Positions 17,643-27,900 of a stretch of DNA of 64,000 nt are shown piece by piece (position 1 is the stretch's first letter; every line of letters starts with the position of its first letter). The stretch comes from Cytophagales bacterium WSM2-2 (GTDB taxonomy: Bacteria > Bacteroidota > Bacteroidia > Cytophagales > Cyclobacteriaceae). Location: positions 186,001-250,000 of the forward strand of contig BNHL01000001.1 in NCBI GenBank assembly GCA_015472025.1, written 5' to 3'. A program made the position numbers and the translations under genes. The notes under the pieces are model-generated. The model was not told the origin of the DNA, did no database searches, and saw only the letters and a list, made by a program, of their open reading frames with translations.

Positions 17643-18452
17643 TCAGGGATTCCCTTCATCATCTTCTTTTTCGGGCGGCTTGTAGCCTTTGGGTGCAATC
17701 CAGAGATTTACCGGATGTCCTACACGTACTGAGTCACCAGCCGGGGGTTCTTGTTTGAAAACGAACGGGGCCACCCCTGTAGTATCTGCCCCATCAGCTA
17801 ATTCTACGCGACCGAGGTGAAGATTCCACCCGGATAATTTTTGCAATGCGGCTTCGTAAGAATCTCCAACCAGGTTTCCGATTGTGAAATCAGCGGGGCC
17901 GTTTCCGTCACCAACAACCAAATCGATAACAGAACCTTTAGGAATCCGGAGTCCTGCTTCGATTTTCCGTCCTCGGTATCTCAATTCACGCACAATCCTA
18001 AATGGACTCGGTTCGAAATAGATCTTTCCTAATTTCAATTCATTGCTTTTCAATACCGCCCGGGCATTCACCAACGAGCCATCAATCAGATCAGGCATTG
18101 GCATAGTGGGTGGTGACACCCGATTCAGTGACACATACACGATACGATTTTCTTTCACTTTCATTCCTGCCATTGGGAACTGTCGCAATACGCTTAAGGG
18201 TGGCAAAGTATCGGTATACGCGGAATCATTCACAGAAAAACGAAGGTCATGTTGTCGCAGAACTTTTTCCAGTTCCTCTACCTTAATTCCTCTCAGATCA
18301 GGCACGGTAACCCACTCGCCATGGTTAGTCGTGTTAGGCAGGTAGATGAAGAAGTAAGTGATGCAGAAAAATGCAACAATGCCGGCAATGATGCCAACAC
18401 TCCTGAGTAAATCTTTAACGGAGTCTCCTTTGAAATATTTATTGATATCCAT
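17643..18452 (-). CDS. PASTA-domain membrane protein
   Basis: 269 residues: a short cytoplasmic tail, one membrane segment (VGIIAGIVAFFCITYFFIYL) and three PASTA repeats outside, opening WVTVPDLRGIKVEELEKVLR, MPMPDLIDGSLVNARAVLK and FTIGNLVGDSYEAALQKLSG. A proline/acid tail (PPEKEDDEGN) ends it. There is no kinase domain. PASTA modules in other phyla bind peptidoglycan or stem peptides. The gene lies between D-Ala-D-Ala ligase (two bases upstream) and a T9SS cargo gene (one base downstream), so a cell-wall role is a fair inference. Confidence 0.92.
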   Translation of the reverse strand: MDINKYFKGDSVKDLLRSVGIIAGIVAFFCITYFFIYLPNTTNHGEWVTVPDLRGIKVEELEKVLRQHDLRFSVNDSAYTDTLPPLSVLRQFPMAGMKVKENRIVYVSLNRVSPPTMPMPDLIDGSLVNARAVLKSNELKLGKIYFEPSPFRIVRELRYRGRKIEAGLRIPKGSVIDLVVGDGNGPADFTIGNLVGDSYEAALQKLSGWNLHLGRVELADGADTTGVAPFVFKQEPPAGDSVRVGHPVNLWIAPKGYKPPEKEDDEGNP

Positions 18453-18454
18453 GA

Positions 18455-19531
18455 TTAATACTTCAATGACGATGAATAGCCGCGGGCTGCACGTTGCGAC
18501 TGTTTGAAGCGCGCCTCTGCTAACACGGCAAGTTTGGTAATCAGGTCTGTAAAGCTAATGCCCCTTTCCTTCCACATCATAGGAAACATACTGGAGTTGG
18601 TAAATCCGGGTATCGTATTGATTTCATTTACATAAATCTTCCCGTTTTTTGTGAGGAATAAATCCACACGCGCGAAGTCTTCGCAATACAACACCTGAAA
18701 TGCTTTCAGTGACAATTCCTGAATCTTCTGCGATGCGCTTTTATCCAGCTTAGCGGGTACGTCAATTTTCACTGCCTCCCCATCTACATATTTCGCATCG
18801 AAGGTATAAAACTCATAATTTTTACTGATAACGATCTCGCCTGGCAGCGATGCCTTTGCCGGGCTGTTCCCCAATACGGCACATTCGATCTCCCGCCCCT
18901 GAATAAATTTTTCAAACAAAATACAATCGTCATAGCGGAAGCCTTCTGCTACCGCTTTATCGAAATCTTTTTTCGCCTTTACTTTTGACACTCCCACTGA
19001 TGAACCCAGGCTTGCTGATTTTACCATGAAAGGAAGCCCCAATTTTTTTCTGACAGCTTCAAATTTCAAACTCTTACGATCAGTATAGAAGGCATACATA
19101 AATTCTGCCACGGGTAAGCCTGCCTCCTTCATCACTTTTTTTGCCACCAGCTTGTTCATTGACATTGATGAGCCCAGTACGCCAGTACCAATCATCGGCA
19201 AACTCATGGCTTTGAGAAGACCCTGAACGCTGCCGTCCTCCCCGTCTGTTCCATGCAAAACCGGAAAAACGATATCCGGGGTAAACGACCCGGACTTGGT
19301 TTTAAACTTAGGGCTTCCTGCATCCAGTCGCAGCGAGAGTTTCTCGCCTTTTTTAATTTCGGAGGTGACCTTGCGTGTTAGTCTCCAATCACCTTTTTCA
19401 GTAATGCCAATCAAATATGGTTTGAATTTCTTCTTATCGATGAATTCGAAAATATTGCGTGCAGAATTAATTGAAACACCATGCTCCACAGAGCGGCCGC
19501 CAAAGAGAATGGCTATCTTTTTTTTACTCAT
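18455..19531 (-). CDS. ddl: D-alanine--D-alanine ligase
   Basis: 358 residues from the ATG beginning MSKKKIAILFGGRSVEHGVS; an upstream extension of eight codons was rejected. ATP-grasp enzyme that joins two D-alanines for peptidoglycan precursor synthesis in the cytoplasm. Visible motifs: FGGRSVEHGVSINSA with the Glu of the first D-Ala site, FPVLHGTDGEDGSVQGLLK, PFMVKSASLGSSVGVSKV (nucleotide/phosphate loop), CILFEKFIQGREIECAVLG, and YVNEINTIPGFTNSSMFP with the metal-binding residues. Two bases separate it from the PASTA gene. It begins 39 bases past the M43 protease stop. Confidence 0.96.
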   Translation of the reverse strand: MSKKKIAILFGGRSVEHGVSINSARNIFEFIDKKKFKPYLIGITEKGDWRLTRKVTSEIKKGEKLSLRLDAGSPKFKTKSGSFTPDIVFPVLHGTDGEDGSVQGLLKAMSLPMIGTGVLGSSMSMNKLVAKKVMKEAGLPVAEFMYAFYTDRKSLKFEAVRKKLGLPFMVKSASLGSSVGVSKVKAKKDFDKAVAEGFRYDDCILFEKFIQGREIECAVLGNSPAKASLPGEIVISKNYEFYTFDAKYVDGEAVKIDVPAKLDKSASQKIQELSLKAFQVLYCEDFARVDLFLTKNGKIYVNEINTIPGFTNSSMFPMMWKERGISFTDLITKLAVLAEARFKQSQRAARGYSSSLKY

Positions 19532-19570
19532 GAAAGAGGTCCTGATTTCCTCCAAAGATACTTTTTTCGC

Positions 19571-22552
19571 TCAAAAGCCAAGCACAATTCTCGTTGACCT
19601 GGTGGAATGCGGGGTCTGAATTTTGACAATGTAAATACCTCTGCTGGCATTGGGCAAATCGATGGTATAAGTCTGATTGAGCGTGTCGGGCAGAAGATCA
19701 TCTGTAATCACCCTTCCTACCATATCGTAGGTCTGCATCCGCACCAATTGTTTTTCAGGTAAGTTAAAAGTCACGTTCACAGGAACTCCCATTCCACCAT
19801 ACACCGAATACTCAGGGTCAACTGAAACCGGATTTAGATTGTCGTCAGCAAAGAATTCGATGTTATCAATGTAAAAGTTATTACCATTGGAATTAGTGAT
19901 TACAAATGCAATTCGTGCATTCGCCTTTCCGGCAAAGTCATCCAAACTAATGTAATTTTTTCTCCACTGAACGTCAGCCGTTGGCAGCCAGGGTGAACTT
20001 GTTGTTGCAATCGATAGTGATGAAGCACTGGTACTAAAAAGTAAATTATCAAAATTCGTCCCACAATCGGTGGACCCGTACACTTGCAATGTCTCACTTC
20101 CGGGGCCACGATATCCATAACTGTTTTCAAAGAAGACACTAGCCTTTTGCGCATTTGAAAAATCAAGCACCGGAGATACAAGCCAAGCCTGTTGGCCAAC
20201 AGCGGTATTAGAATAAGCCGCATATTCCATTGACAACTGTTTCGATGATGTGGTCGAAGTTGAAATCCAGGGTGCGCCTCCCACGGTTCTACTCACCGAA
20301 GTCCAACCTTCAAGTCCATTATTAAAATTCTCCCGCAACGGAACGATGTCTGCAGATGCATTGACCGTAATATTGATTTTTGTACTGTCGTTGGGCACCG
20401 TTAAGGACGGAATTCCATTCGGTGAATTTAATGCGATCGCAAGCGTATTGCTCCCATTGTTCAATGTCACCGCCGGCAATGAAACATTTTTCGTTTCATT
20501 GGGATTTATGGTCAAGTTTATGGTAGCTGTCGATTTTTGACTATTCACATAGGTATTAGCAACTAGTGAACTGATCGTAGTGTTGCCATTGTTGGTGACA
20601 CTCACTACGGGCGAAAGCCCCGTTGAGCACACAACAGGTGAAGGACTCACTAAGGTATTGAGGGTAAATTGAGTAATAGGTGTGTTCAGCACCACCACAT
20701 TGTCGAGATAGAGGTTGTTGCCGTAGTCATTTATTCCTACAAAGGCGATCTGGATTTTCTGACCGATAAACTGACTAAGGGATAACCCAACATTTTTCCA
20801 TTGTGAAGACGTTGGTGTGAACGATGAACTCGTTGCGGTAGCTGTTGTAAGTGCACTCCCTGTTTTGTTAAAAATTTCTACGGCTGAACTAAAATCACAA
20901 GATGTGGCTACCAACACTTTCAACACCTCGTTGCTTCCGCCTGTGTAGGTTGCATAAGCATAATCAAAGCTGAGCGAGCCAACTGTGGCAGACGTCAGGT
21001 CAATGACTGGTGTGATGAGCCAGTCTGATGCGCCCTGATTTTCGTAGTCATAGCAATCAATATACATCGCCTGATTGGATCCAATTGTTACGTTCTTCCA
21101 TGTAATCAAACCATCTGGATTATTAATTGTCCAGTTCGCAGGCAAAGGCAAAGAGTTAAATGGCTCTGTCATCGGCAAAGGGACAGCGACAGGAACTGCG
21201 ACTGAAGTAGCTGTTGAATTATTCGCAGAGTTACCATCCACACCTGCATTTGTTTGAATTACCTGAAACGAGAAATTATAAGACGAACCTGCTGTTACGG
21301 CTATTGGCGAAAAATTAAGAACAGAGGTTCCTGCTGGCGCCAGCGTTACTGAAAATGTTTTTGTTTCAACAGAATTCCCATTCAATGAAAAACTAATCTG
21401 GCATGAAGTCACATTGTTCGAGCCATAGTTTTGTATGGTGATTGATGGCGTCACGTTTCCACAGGCGGAAATGCCAGGAGTAACAATGTTTTTAATACCA
21501 ACGTCATTGGCCAGTGGCGCAGGTGCCAACAAACCATGTGAAGTCAATAAACTTAACCTGCGCGGACTGTTATTAATGACTATATCCATCCGATCGACTT
21601 GCCCCTTGGAAAAAAGGTTCATGCAAGCATCGTCCGTGTAGTTCATGTAGTTACCAAACATCGCACTGGCGCTACAGTCAGTTACTGAAGTACCCGGGCA
21701 CGAATCAATAAAATTAGTGTCCTGAGTTGGTGTATCGCTAACATAGTCTGTTCCGAAACAATTAAATACATCGCCCCAAACATGACGCAGGCCAAAAAAA
21801 TGCCCTACCTCATGTGTTGTGGTTCTACCGATATTGTATTTAGGCATAAGGTTAAAACTGCTTCCACCAGCCGCCTGATTTGTACCGTATGTGCGATAGT
21901 GAATTATAATACCATCCGTGATGCGATCGCTGGATGATTCATCTAGCCCTTGCAACGTTGAAGACACGGGAGTTTGTGTGAATCCGAGGACGCCTCCGCT
22001 CATATTGGCTATCCATATATTAAGGTAATCTTCGGCAGGCCAGTAGCTCAAGGCTTTGAGTGTGTAGTTATCTGACAGAGACCAACTATTCCTGTTTCCG
22101 TTGACCCTGACAATACCAGTTGTAGCTTGCCCGTTAGGATCTTGTTTAGCCATAACGAAAGTAATAGGAAAACTGCCTGCTACAGGCTTGAATTCATTTA
22201 ACGTGCTTGCCGCATCGGCATTCATCCGTTGAAAATCATCATTCAGTACCTGAATTTGGGAGAGGATCTGAGCATCCGAAATATTCGTGCCCGAACCCAC
22301 TGCTTCCCCATTGTTGATTACATGTACGACAATGGGTATTGTATAACTAGCTGATTCAATTCTATTGGTTTGCAATCCATTTTTCTTTTGAACCATCTTT
22401 TTTTGAAGCCAGGATTCAAATTGGTCGATCGATTCCCGGGAGGGATTTCTAATCTGGAGGCTTTTTTCATATTCGACGGTAGCACAATGGATTTGGGCTA
22501 ATATAGGGAATGAGCCAATAAGCAAAAGAAGACAAAGTACAGGTCGAAGCAT
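19571..22552 (-). CDS. Secreted M43-family zinc metalloprotease with T9SS sorting domain
   Basis: 993 residues from the ATG at 22552 (MLRPVLCLLLLIGSFPILAQ signal peptide); a TTG two codons earlier is less likely. The peptidase domain (about 60-345) has the extended zinc motif TTHEVGHFFGLRHVWGD (HExxHxxGxxH) and CSASAMFGNYMNYTDD with the Met-turn, the pappalysin/M43 pattern. Two copies of a MAM/jelly-roll-like module follow (WLITPVIDLTSATVGSLSFD and WLVSPVLDFSNAQKASVFFE), separated by CARDB-like beta domains. The last 80 residues are a T9SS domain ending RGIYIVKIQTPHSTRSTRIV. It is expected to be an exported extracellular protease. Confidence 0.93.
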   Translation of the reverse strand: MLRPVLCLLLLIGSFPILAQIHCATVEYEKSLQIRNPSRESIDQFESWLQKKMVQKKNGLQTNRIESASYTIPIVVHVINNGEAVGSGTNISDAQILSQIQVLNDDFQRMNADAASTLNEFKPVAGSFPITFVMAKQDPNGQATTGIVRVNGNRNSWSLSDNYTLKALSYWPAEDYLNIWIANMSGGVLGFTQTPVSSTLQGLDESSSDRITDGIIIHYRTYGTNQAAGGSSFNLMPKYNIGRTTTHEVGHFFGLRHVWGDVFNCFGTDYVSDTPTQDTNFIDSCPGTSVTDCSASAMFGNYMNYTDDACMNLFSKGQVDRMDIVINNSPRRLSLLTSHGLLAPAPLANDVGIKNIVTPGISACGNVTPSITIQNYGSNNVTSCQISFSLNGNSVETKTFSVTLAPAGTSVLNFSPIAVTAGSSYNFSFQVIQTNAGVDGNSANNSTATSVAVPVAVPLPMTEPFNSLPLPANWTINNPDGLITWKNVTIGSNQAMYIDCYDYENQGASDWLITPVIDLTSATVGSLSFDYAYATYTGGSNEVLKVLVATSCDFSSAVEIFNKTGSALTTATATSSSFTPTSSQWKNVGLSLSQFIGQKIQIAFVGINDYGNNLYLDNVVVLNTPITQFTLNTLVSPSPVVCSTGLSPVVSVTNNGNTTISSLVANTYVNSQKSTATINLTINPNETKNVSLPAVTLNNGSNTLAIALNSPNGIPSLTVPNDSTKINITVNASADIVPLRENFNNGLEGWTSVSRTVGGAPWISTSTTSSKQLSMEYAAYSNTAVGQQAWLVSPVLDFSNAQKASVFFENSYGYRGPGSETLQVYGSTDCGTNFDNLLFSTSASSLSIATTSSPWLPTADVQWRKNYISLDDFAGKANARIAFVITNSNGNNFYIDNIEFFADDNLNPVSVDPEYSVYGGMGVPVNVTFNLPEKQLVRMQTYDMVGRVITDDLLPDTLNQTYTIDLPNASRGIYIVKIQTPHSTRSTRIVLGF

Positions 22553-22647
22553 AAGCAAGCAAGATAACCGTAAACGAATAAAAGTTAATCAGAGTATACT
22601 TCGAAAGGTAAACTCTTTTTATTTGGACGCTTGCTTAGTCAATTAGT

Positions 22648-22908
22648 TTAACTGAGGTTGATCACCTCGATTGATTTGATTTCTGGCACCGAACGTTTAA
22701 TAGCCTCTTCGACTCCCGCTTTAAACGTCATAGTAGACATTGGACATGATCCGCAGTTTCCTACAAATTCCAGCTTCAGGACTTTTTCGTCCGATACGCC
22801 AAGTACGCGAATATTGCCTCCGTCCGCCTCAAGGTAAGGCCGAATATTGTCCAGCGATGCTTCGATGCGCATCGTAATGTCTTCCAGATTTGTTTCAACA
22901 CTATTCAT
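22648..22908 (-). CDS. NifU C-terminal-domain (NFU) iron-sulfur protein
   Basis: 86 residues. The NFU domain shows IRPYLEADGGNIRVLGV and the cluster-binding CxxC in FVGNCGSCPMSTMTFKAGVE, with the C-terminal SVPEIKSIEVINL. NFU proteins carry a 4Fe-4S cluster to client enzymes in the cytoplasm. The start codon overlaps the stop of the upstream mrp gene by one base (TAATG), so the two Fe-S genes are coupled. The domain is present alone, without the NifU scaffold part. Confidence 0.95.
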   Translation of the reverse strand: MNSVETNLEDITMRIEASLDNIRPYLEADGGNIRVLGVSDEKVLKLEFVGNCGSCPMSTMTFKAGVEEAIKRSVPEIKSIEVINLS

Positions 22909-24002
22909 TAGGCAATCAATTCAACTTTCTTGGTCGAGGCAAAGGTAGCATTTCTTATGGCAACCTGTCGCGCGAGGCTCTCAGCCAGGTTGCGGAAAAC
23001 ATCGGCAGTTGCTCCCTCTTTCATTACGGCAGGCAAACCACTATCACCGCTTTCGCGAATACCCTGCACGAGTGGAATCTGACCCAGCAATGGAACACCA
23101 AACTTCTCTGCTAAGTTCTTCCCTCCTTCTTTTCCGAAAATAAAGTATTTGTTGTCCGGAAGCTCTTCGGGAGTGAAATAAGCCATATTCTCGATCACAC
23201 CCAGTATAGGTACATTAATCTGTGGTTGCTTGAACATGGCCAACCCCTTCATCGCATCGGCAAGCGCTACTTTTTGTGGCGTAGTAACGATAACTGCACC
23301 GGTGACCGGCACGGTTTGTACCAAAGTCAAATGAATATCGCTGGTACCGGGAGGCAGGTCAATCAACAAATAGTCAAGCTCACCCCAGTCTGCATCGCTG
23401 ATGAATTGTTTGAGGGCAGCACTCGCCATCGGCCCGCGCCATACTACTGCACTTTCAGGCGGAGCCAGGAAGCCTATCGAAATCAGCTTCACACCGTATT
23501 GTTCCAGCGGAACGATAATATTTTTTCCGTTGACATTTTTCACTTCCGGCTGTTCACGTTCACAGTTGAACATCACCGGAATAGATGGTCCGAAAATGTC
23601 AGCATCGATCAGTCCCACTTTTGCTCCCGATTGCGCCAGAGCTACCGCCAGGTTGGTAGTAACAGTAGACTTGCCAACGCCTCCCTTGCCGGAAGCTATG
23701 GCGATAATATTTTTTACGCCAGTTAACAGCTGTGCATTGTCACGCAGAGTTGTGACTGATGAAGTCATTCTGATCTCAATCTGCGTTTTTTCTCCAACCA
23801 CTTTCTTAACTGCATCTTCACAATCCTTCCTGATTTTCTCTTTCAAAGGACAGGCAGGCGTAGTGAGCACAACTGTGAAAGAAACCTTACCGTCGGTGAT
23901 GGCAATGTCCTTCACCATACCCAAAGTGACCAGGTCCTTTTTTAGGTCGGGATCATTGACTGTCGAGAGGGCTTTCGTGATATCTGATTGCGTATAAGTC
24001 AT
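22908..24002 (-). CDS. mrp: Mrp/NBP35-family ATP-binding iron-sulfur carrier
   Basis: 364 residues. The N-terminal 90 residues are a MIP18/DUF59 domain (ALSTVNDPDLKKDLVTLGMV, TTPACPLKEKI). The P-loop ATPase follows, with IAIASGKGGVGKSTVTTNLA (deviant Walker A), GLIDADIFGPSIP, LDYLLIDLPPGTSDIHLTL and VIVTTPQKVALADA. Mrp proteins load or transfer Fe-S clusters in the cytoplasm. The short CxxC of some Mrp proteins is not visible near ENMAYFTPEE, which is common in the phylum. It forms a coupled pair with the NFU gene. Its promoter must lie in the 125 bases shared with the divergent CAP gene. Confidence 0.95.
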   Translation of the reverse strand: MTYTQSDITKALSTVNDPDLKKDLVTLGMVKDIAITDGKVSFTVVLTTPACPLKEKIRKDCEDAVKKVVGEKTQIEIRMTSSVTTLRDNAQLLTGVKNIIAIASGKGGVGKSTVTTNLAVALAQSGAKVGLIDADIFGPSIPVMFNCEREQPEVKNVNGKNIIVPLEQYGVKLISIGFLAPPESAVVWRGPMASAALKQFISDADWGELDYLLIDLPPGTSDIHLTLVQTVPVTGAVIVTTPQKVALADAMKGLAMFKQPQINVPILGVIENMAYFTPEELPDNKYFIFGKEGGKNLAEKFGVPLLGQIPLVQGIRESGDSGLPAVMKEGATADVFRNLAESLARQVAIRNATFASTKKVELIA

Positions 24003-24127
24003 AAGAACAATAAACTCTAAACTATTATATCAAAAATTAGTTCGCAAGGTAATGAGAAATAAGAGCTGGAGCACTTAAAACAGTAAACTGTCACAAATTT
24101 CAATTAAATTGAATAAAGTCGATTCGT

Positions 24128-24658
24128 ATGAAGTTGATCTATTCCATTTTCATGTTGCTCCTTATAACCTTGCCCGCTTCCGGGCAAAATGTACCAGAGG
24201 CTACCGGCTCAAAGGTCTCGCAGAAAGACGCGCAATCGGCTTTGGATTTTCACAACAAAGTGCGAAAAGACGTGGGGTGTCCTCCACTCGAGTGGTCGGC
24301 TGAACTTGCAATGTATGCTCAAGCCTGGGCAGATAATCTTGCAAAAGAAGACTGCAAAATGAAGCATCGTCCGCGCGAAGGAAAGTGGAAGCAAATCCAT
24401 GGCGAAAATATTTATTGGGGTAGTGCATCGTATTTCACTGCATTGAATGCTTCTGAAAACTGGTACAGTGAAATCAAAGTTTACAAGCACGTGCCAATAA
24501 CCGCTGAGAATTTTCACCCAATAGGACATTATACCCAAATGGTTTGGAAAACAACCACAAAAGTAGGTCTCGGGCAAGCGGTGTGTAAAAACGGGGAAAC
24601 GATTGTTGTTGGAAACTACGATCCGCCAGGGAATTATATAGGGCAGAAAGCATACTAA
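24128..24658 (+). CDS. CAP-domain (SCP/PR-1-like) secreted protein
   Basis: 176 residues with a signal peptide (MKLIYSIFMLLLITLPASGQ). The CAP domain has LDFHNKVRKDVGCPPLEWSA at its start, then AQAWADNLAKEDCKMKHRP, HGENIYWGS, and the family signatures IGHYTQMVWKTTTKVGLGQA and VVGNYDPPGNYIGQ. The two central His and Glu of the CAP tetrad can be assigned (KMKHRP, HGENI, IGHYTQMVW). Bacterial CAP proteins are exported and of diverse or unknown function. The gene is alone, divergent from mrp; dnaG follows with its own promoter. Confidence 0.92.
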   Translation: MKLIYSIFMLLLITLPASGQNVPEATGSKVSQKDAQSALDFHNKVRKDVGCPPLEWSAELAMYAQAWADNLAKEDCKMKHRPREGKWKQIHGENIYWGSASYFTALNASENWYSEIKVYKHVPITAENFHPIGHYTQMVWKTTTKVGLGQAVCKNGETIVVGNYDPPGNYIGQKAY

Positions 24659-24668
24659 AATTCTAACC

Positions 24669-24699
24669 TTGCTGCTCGAATCGGCAACTGCTATCTTTG
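24669..24699 (+). promoter_or_regulatory. Bacteroidota-type promoter for dnaG
   Basis: TTG at 24669-24671 (-33 element), 20 bases, then TATCTTTG at 24692-24699, a full match to TAnnTTTG. The dnaG start is 22 bases downstream. Confidence 0.65.
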
Positions 24700-24721
24700 C
24701 CTTTCTTTAACGCCCAGGGAC

Positions 24722-26650
24722 TTGATCACGCGCGAAACCATTGATGAAATAAAAAACCGCATCGATATCTACGATGTCGTGAGTGATTTCGTGTCGTTGA
24801 AAAAATCGGGACAAAATTTCAAAGGGCTCAGTCCATTCAACAATGAAAAGACCCCCTCCTTCTTCGTAGTTCCCGCCAAGGGTATTTTCAAAGATTTCAG
24901 TAGCGGCAAAGGCGGTGATGCTTTCACATTCGTGATGGAACACGAAAAGCTGAGTTATGCTGAAGCCATTCGCTACCTGGCCAAAAAATACGGAGTTGAG
25001 ATTAAAGAAGATCGTTCCTCAGCCGAATCGAAGGAAGTACAAAGCGAGCGGGAGGCATTGTATATTCTCATGTCCTTTGCCAAAGACTATTACAAAAACA
25101 CGTTAACCGAAGCTGAGGAGGGTCGCAGCATTGGCCTTAGTTATTTCCGCGAACGCGGTTTCAATGATCGAACGATCGAGAAATTTGAACTCGGCTATGC
25201 CCTTGAAGGATGGGAACATTTCAGCAAAGAAGCCATAGCCAAGGGGTACAATAAGGAGCTCCTTGAAAAAACCGGTCTCGTTGTAAAAAAAGAAGACGGC
25301 AGCAGTTACGATCGCTTCCGTGGTCGAGTCATTTTTCCTGTACACGGCCTCGCGGGCAAGGTGATCGCTTTCGGTGCACGCATGCTGGGCAAAGAAAAAA
25401 ATCAGCCCAAGTACATCAATTCACCAGAAACAGAAATCTACCATAAGAGTGACGTGCTCTATGGGCTGTACCAGGGGAAAAATGCAATTCGCCAGCATGA
25501 CGTATGCTATCTCGTTGAAGGGTATACAGACGTGATCTCCATGCATCAGGCGGACGTGGAGAATGTAGTCGCCTCCAGTGGCACTGCACTTACCGAAAGT
25601 CAGATCAAACTCATTCGCCGGTTTACTGAAAACATTACGGTCTTATTTGACGGAGACAACGCGGGTATTAAAGCAGCCCTGCGCGGCATCGACATGATCT
25701 TGCGCGGTGGCCTTAACGTTCGCGTATTGCTATTTCCTGATGGAGAAGACCCGGATAGTTTTTCAAGAAAAGTAGGTACTACCGAATTTCAAAAATACCT
25801 CAAGGACCATACACAGGATTTCGTTTCTTTCAAAGCTGGCCTTTATGCGAAGGAAGCTGCCGGAGATCCGATACGTAAAGCTGAGTCGATCAAGGAAATT
25901 GTTTCGAGCATCGCGGTCATTCCCGATCCGATCAAACGGTCGGTCTACATTCAGGAGACAAGCAACCTGTTGAAAATCAGTGAGCCTGTTCTGCTTACGG
26001 AACTGAATAAAATCCTGATCCAGGAGCGAAGGAAAAACGAAAAAGAGAACATCCGGCAACAGATAGCTCCGGAACCTGATATTCCTGTAGAAGACATTGG
26101 AGGTCAGACAAAAATAGATGCGCAAAGTCTGGTCTACTACCAGGAACGAGAGACAATCCGGTTACTCCTGAACTATGCTGATCAGACTGTGGAAGAATCA
26201 AAACTGGGTGAATTTCTATTGCATGAACTGGAAGATGTGGAATTCTCAAATGAGGTTTACAAAGCAATCTATTTAAAATTCAAAGAAGCTGCGGAACTAC
26301 AGAAACCCATCGACAGTCATTTTTTCTTAACCGAAGGGAACGATGCAATGAAAGTTGCCGTTTCTGATTTAATTACACCCCGTTATGATATCAGCCCGCA
26401 TTGGGGGGATAAGTACCATATCCATATTCCAAGAGAAAAAGAAGTACTCAACGAAATGGCGCTTTCGAATGTACTGCGATTGAAATTCAGGGTTGTACAA
26501 AAGATGATGGAGGATAATTTACTTCAAGTCAAGCGGGCAGAAGAAGAAGGAAATTGGGATGAACTCGATAAAGCACTCGAAGTACAGACCGGACTGAAAA
26601 AAGCCGAGAGTGAACTGGCAGGAAGTCTGGGAATTGTTGTAGCGAAATAG
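24722..26650 (+). CDS. dnaG: DNA primase
   Basis: 642 residues from a TTG start; the N-terminus [20 protein letters not shown] is the usual one and no nearby ATG fits. It makes RNA primers for the replication fork. The N-terminal domain keeps the fold ([40 protein letters not shown]) but the zinc ligands are gone: the positions of CPFH read S37-N40 and those of the second pair are Asp58 and Ser61. The catalytic TOPRIM domain is intact ([50 protein letters not shown]). A C-terminal helicase-interacting region follows from about residue 450. It has its own promoter and is followed 29 bases later by ribBA. Confidence 0.96.
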   Translation: MITRETIDEIKNRIDIYDVVSDFVSLKKSGQNFKGLSPFNNEKTPSFFVVPAKGIFKDFSSGKGGDAFTFVMEHEKLSYAEAIRYLAKKYGVEIKEDRSSAESKEVQSEREALYILMSFAKDYYKNTLTEAEEGRSIGLSYFRERGFNDRTIEKFELGYALEGWEHFSKEAIAKGYNKELLEKTGLVVKKEDGSSYDRFRGRVIFPVHGLAGKVIAFGARMLGKEKNQPKYINSPETEIYHKSDVLYGLYQGKNAIRQHDVCYLVEGYTDVISMHQADVENVVASSGTALTESQIKLIRRFTENITVLFDGDNAGIKAALRGIDMILRGGLNVRVLLFPDGEDPDSFSRKVGTTEFQKYLKDHTQDFVSFKAGLYAKEAAGDPIRKAESIKEIVSSIAVIPDPIKRSVYIQETSNLLKISEPVLLTELNKILIQERRKNEKENIRQQIAPEPDIPVEDIGGQTKIDAQSLVYYQERETIRLLLNYADQTVEESKLGEFLLHELEDVEFSNEVYKAIYLKFKEAAELQKPIDSHFFLTEGNDAMKVAVSDLITPRYDISPHWGDKYHIHIPREKEVLNEMALSNVLRLKFRVVQKMMEDNLLQVKRAEEEGNWDELDKALEVQTGLKKAESELAGSLGIVVAK

Positions 26651-26679
26651 TAATCAACTATCAAAGAAGTAGAAACAAG

Positions 26680-27900
26680 ATGGGTTCCGAGAAAATTAAA
26701 ATAGACACCATTGAAGATGCCATTGAGGACATCAGGAATGGTAAATTGATCATCGTAGTGGACGATGAGGATCGCGAAAATGAAGGCGACTTTATTTGCG
26801 CGGCCGAATGCGTTACTCCCGAGATAATCAACTTCATGTCAAAAGAAGGCAGAGGGTTGATCTGTGCACCATTGGTCGAAGATCGTTGTGAAGAACTGAA
26901 ACTTGAATTGATGGTAGGAAAAAATACGGCTGTATTCGAAACTCCCTTTACAGTCTCTATCGACCTGATCGGTCACGGATGCACTACAGGAATTTCTGCT
27001 CATGATCGTTTCAAAACCGTCAAAGCCCTTGTTGATCCTGAAACCAAACCCGAAGAACTTGGCAAGCCCGGTCACATCTTTCCATTGAAAGCTAAGAAGG
27101 AAGGTGTCCTTCGCAGAAGTGGCCACACAGAAGCTGCTATCGATTTTGCAAAACTGGCAGGCTTCCGTCCTGCCGGAGTTCTGGTTGAAATCATGAATGA
27201 AGATGGCACCATGGCGCGTCTCCCTGATTTGCGCAAAGTTGCCGATAAGTTCAAGCTTAAGCTTGTCACGATTAAAGATTTGATTGCTTTTCGAATGAAA
27301 ATGGAGAGCCAGATCAATAGACAGATTGATGTGAATATGCCAACAGCCTACGGTGACTTCAAAATGGTCGCTTATGAGGAACCCGCCACACACGAAATCC
27401 ACATGGCACTCGTTAAAGGGTCGTGGGAAAAAGATGAACCTGTGTTGGTGCGTGTTCACTCATCTTGCGTAACAGGAGATATATTCGGGTCATGCCGTTG
27501 CGACTGTGGTTCACAACTTCACAGCGCCATGCAAATGGTTGAGAGTGAAGGCAAAGGTGTGGTATTATATATGAAGCAAGAAGGCCGTGGTATTGGGTTG
27601 CTTAACAAGTTGAAAGCCTATAAACTTCAAGAGCAAGGGCTTGACACAGTTGAGGCCAATCTTCAGTTGGGTTTCGATATGGATAACCGGGACTACGGAA
27701 TTGGGGCTCAGATTTTACATGACCTCGGAATCTCAAAAATCCGGCTTATCACAAATAATCCCAAGAAAAGAGTCGGCTTGATGGGTTATGGACTTGAGAT
27801 CGTAGAAAACATTCCGATTGAAATTGCTTCTAACCCGCATAATGAAAAATACTTGCAGACCAAGCGCGACAAACTCGGTCACATGATTATGAAAAAATAA
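26680..27900 (+). CDS. ribBA: Bifunctional DHBP synthase / GTP cyclohydrolase II
   Basis: 406 residues joining two riboflavin pathway enzymes. Residues 1-205 are 3,4-dihydroxy-2-butanone-4-phosphate synthase, which acts on ribulose-5-phosphate ([46 protein letters not shown]). Residues 206-406 are GTP cyclohydrolase II with the zinc motif [20 protein letters not shown] and the catalytic stretch [17 protein letters not shown], ending with [13 protein letters not shown]. Both active sites look complete. Its stop overlaps the next start by one base (TAATG), placing it in an operon with an unknown exported protein and surE. No FMN riboswitch is visible in the short leader. Confidence 0.97.
   Translation: MGSEKIKIDTIEDAIEDIRNGKLIIVVDDEDRENEGDFICAAECVTPEIINFMSKEGRGLICAPLVEDRCEELKLELMVGKNTAVFETPFTVSIDLIGHGCTTGISAHDRFKTVKALVDPETKPEELGKPGHIFPLKAKKEGVLRRSGHTEAAIDFAKLAGFRPAGVLVEIMNEDGTMARLPDLRKVADKFKLKLVTIKDLIAFRMKMESQINRQIDVNMPTAYGDFKMVAYEEPATHEIHMALVKGSWEKDEPVLVRVHSSCVTGDIFGSCRCDCGSQLHSAMQMVESEGKGVVLYMKQEGRGIGLLNKLKAYKLQEQGLDTVEANLQLGFDMDNRDYGIGAQILHDLGISKIRLITNNPKKRVGLMGYGLEIVENIPIEIASNPHNEKYLQTKRDKLGHMIMKK

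Noticed and set aside
23226-23997. Two long plus-strand open frames
   Set aside because: Both are antisense to mrp, whose ATPase motifs are unmistakable.
26651-26679. FMN riboswitch before ribBA
   Set aside because: The leader is only 29 bases long; no room for the structure and no conserved motif.
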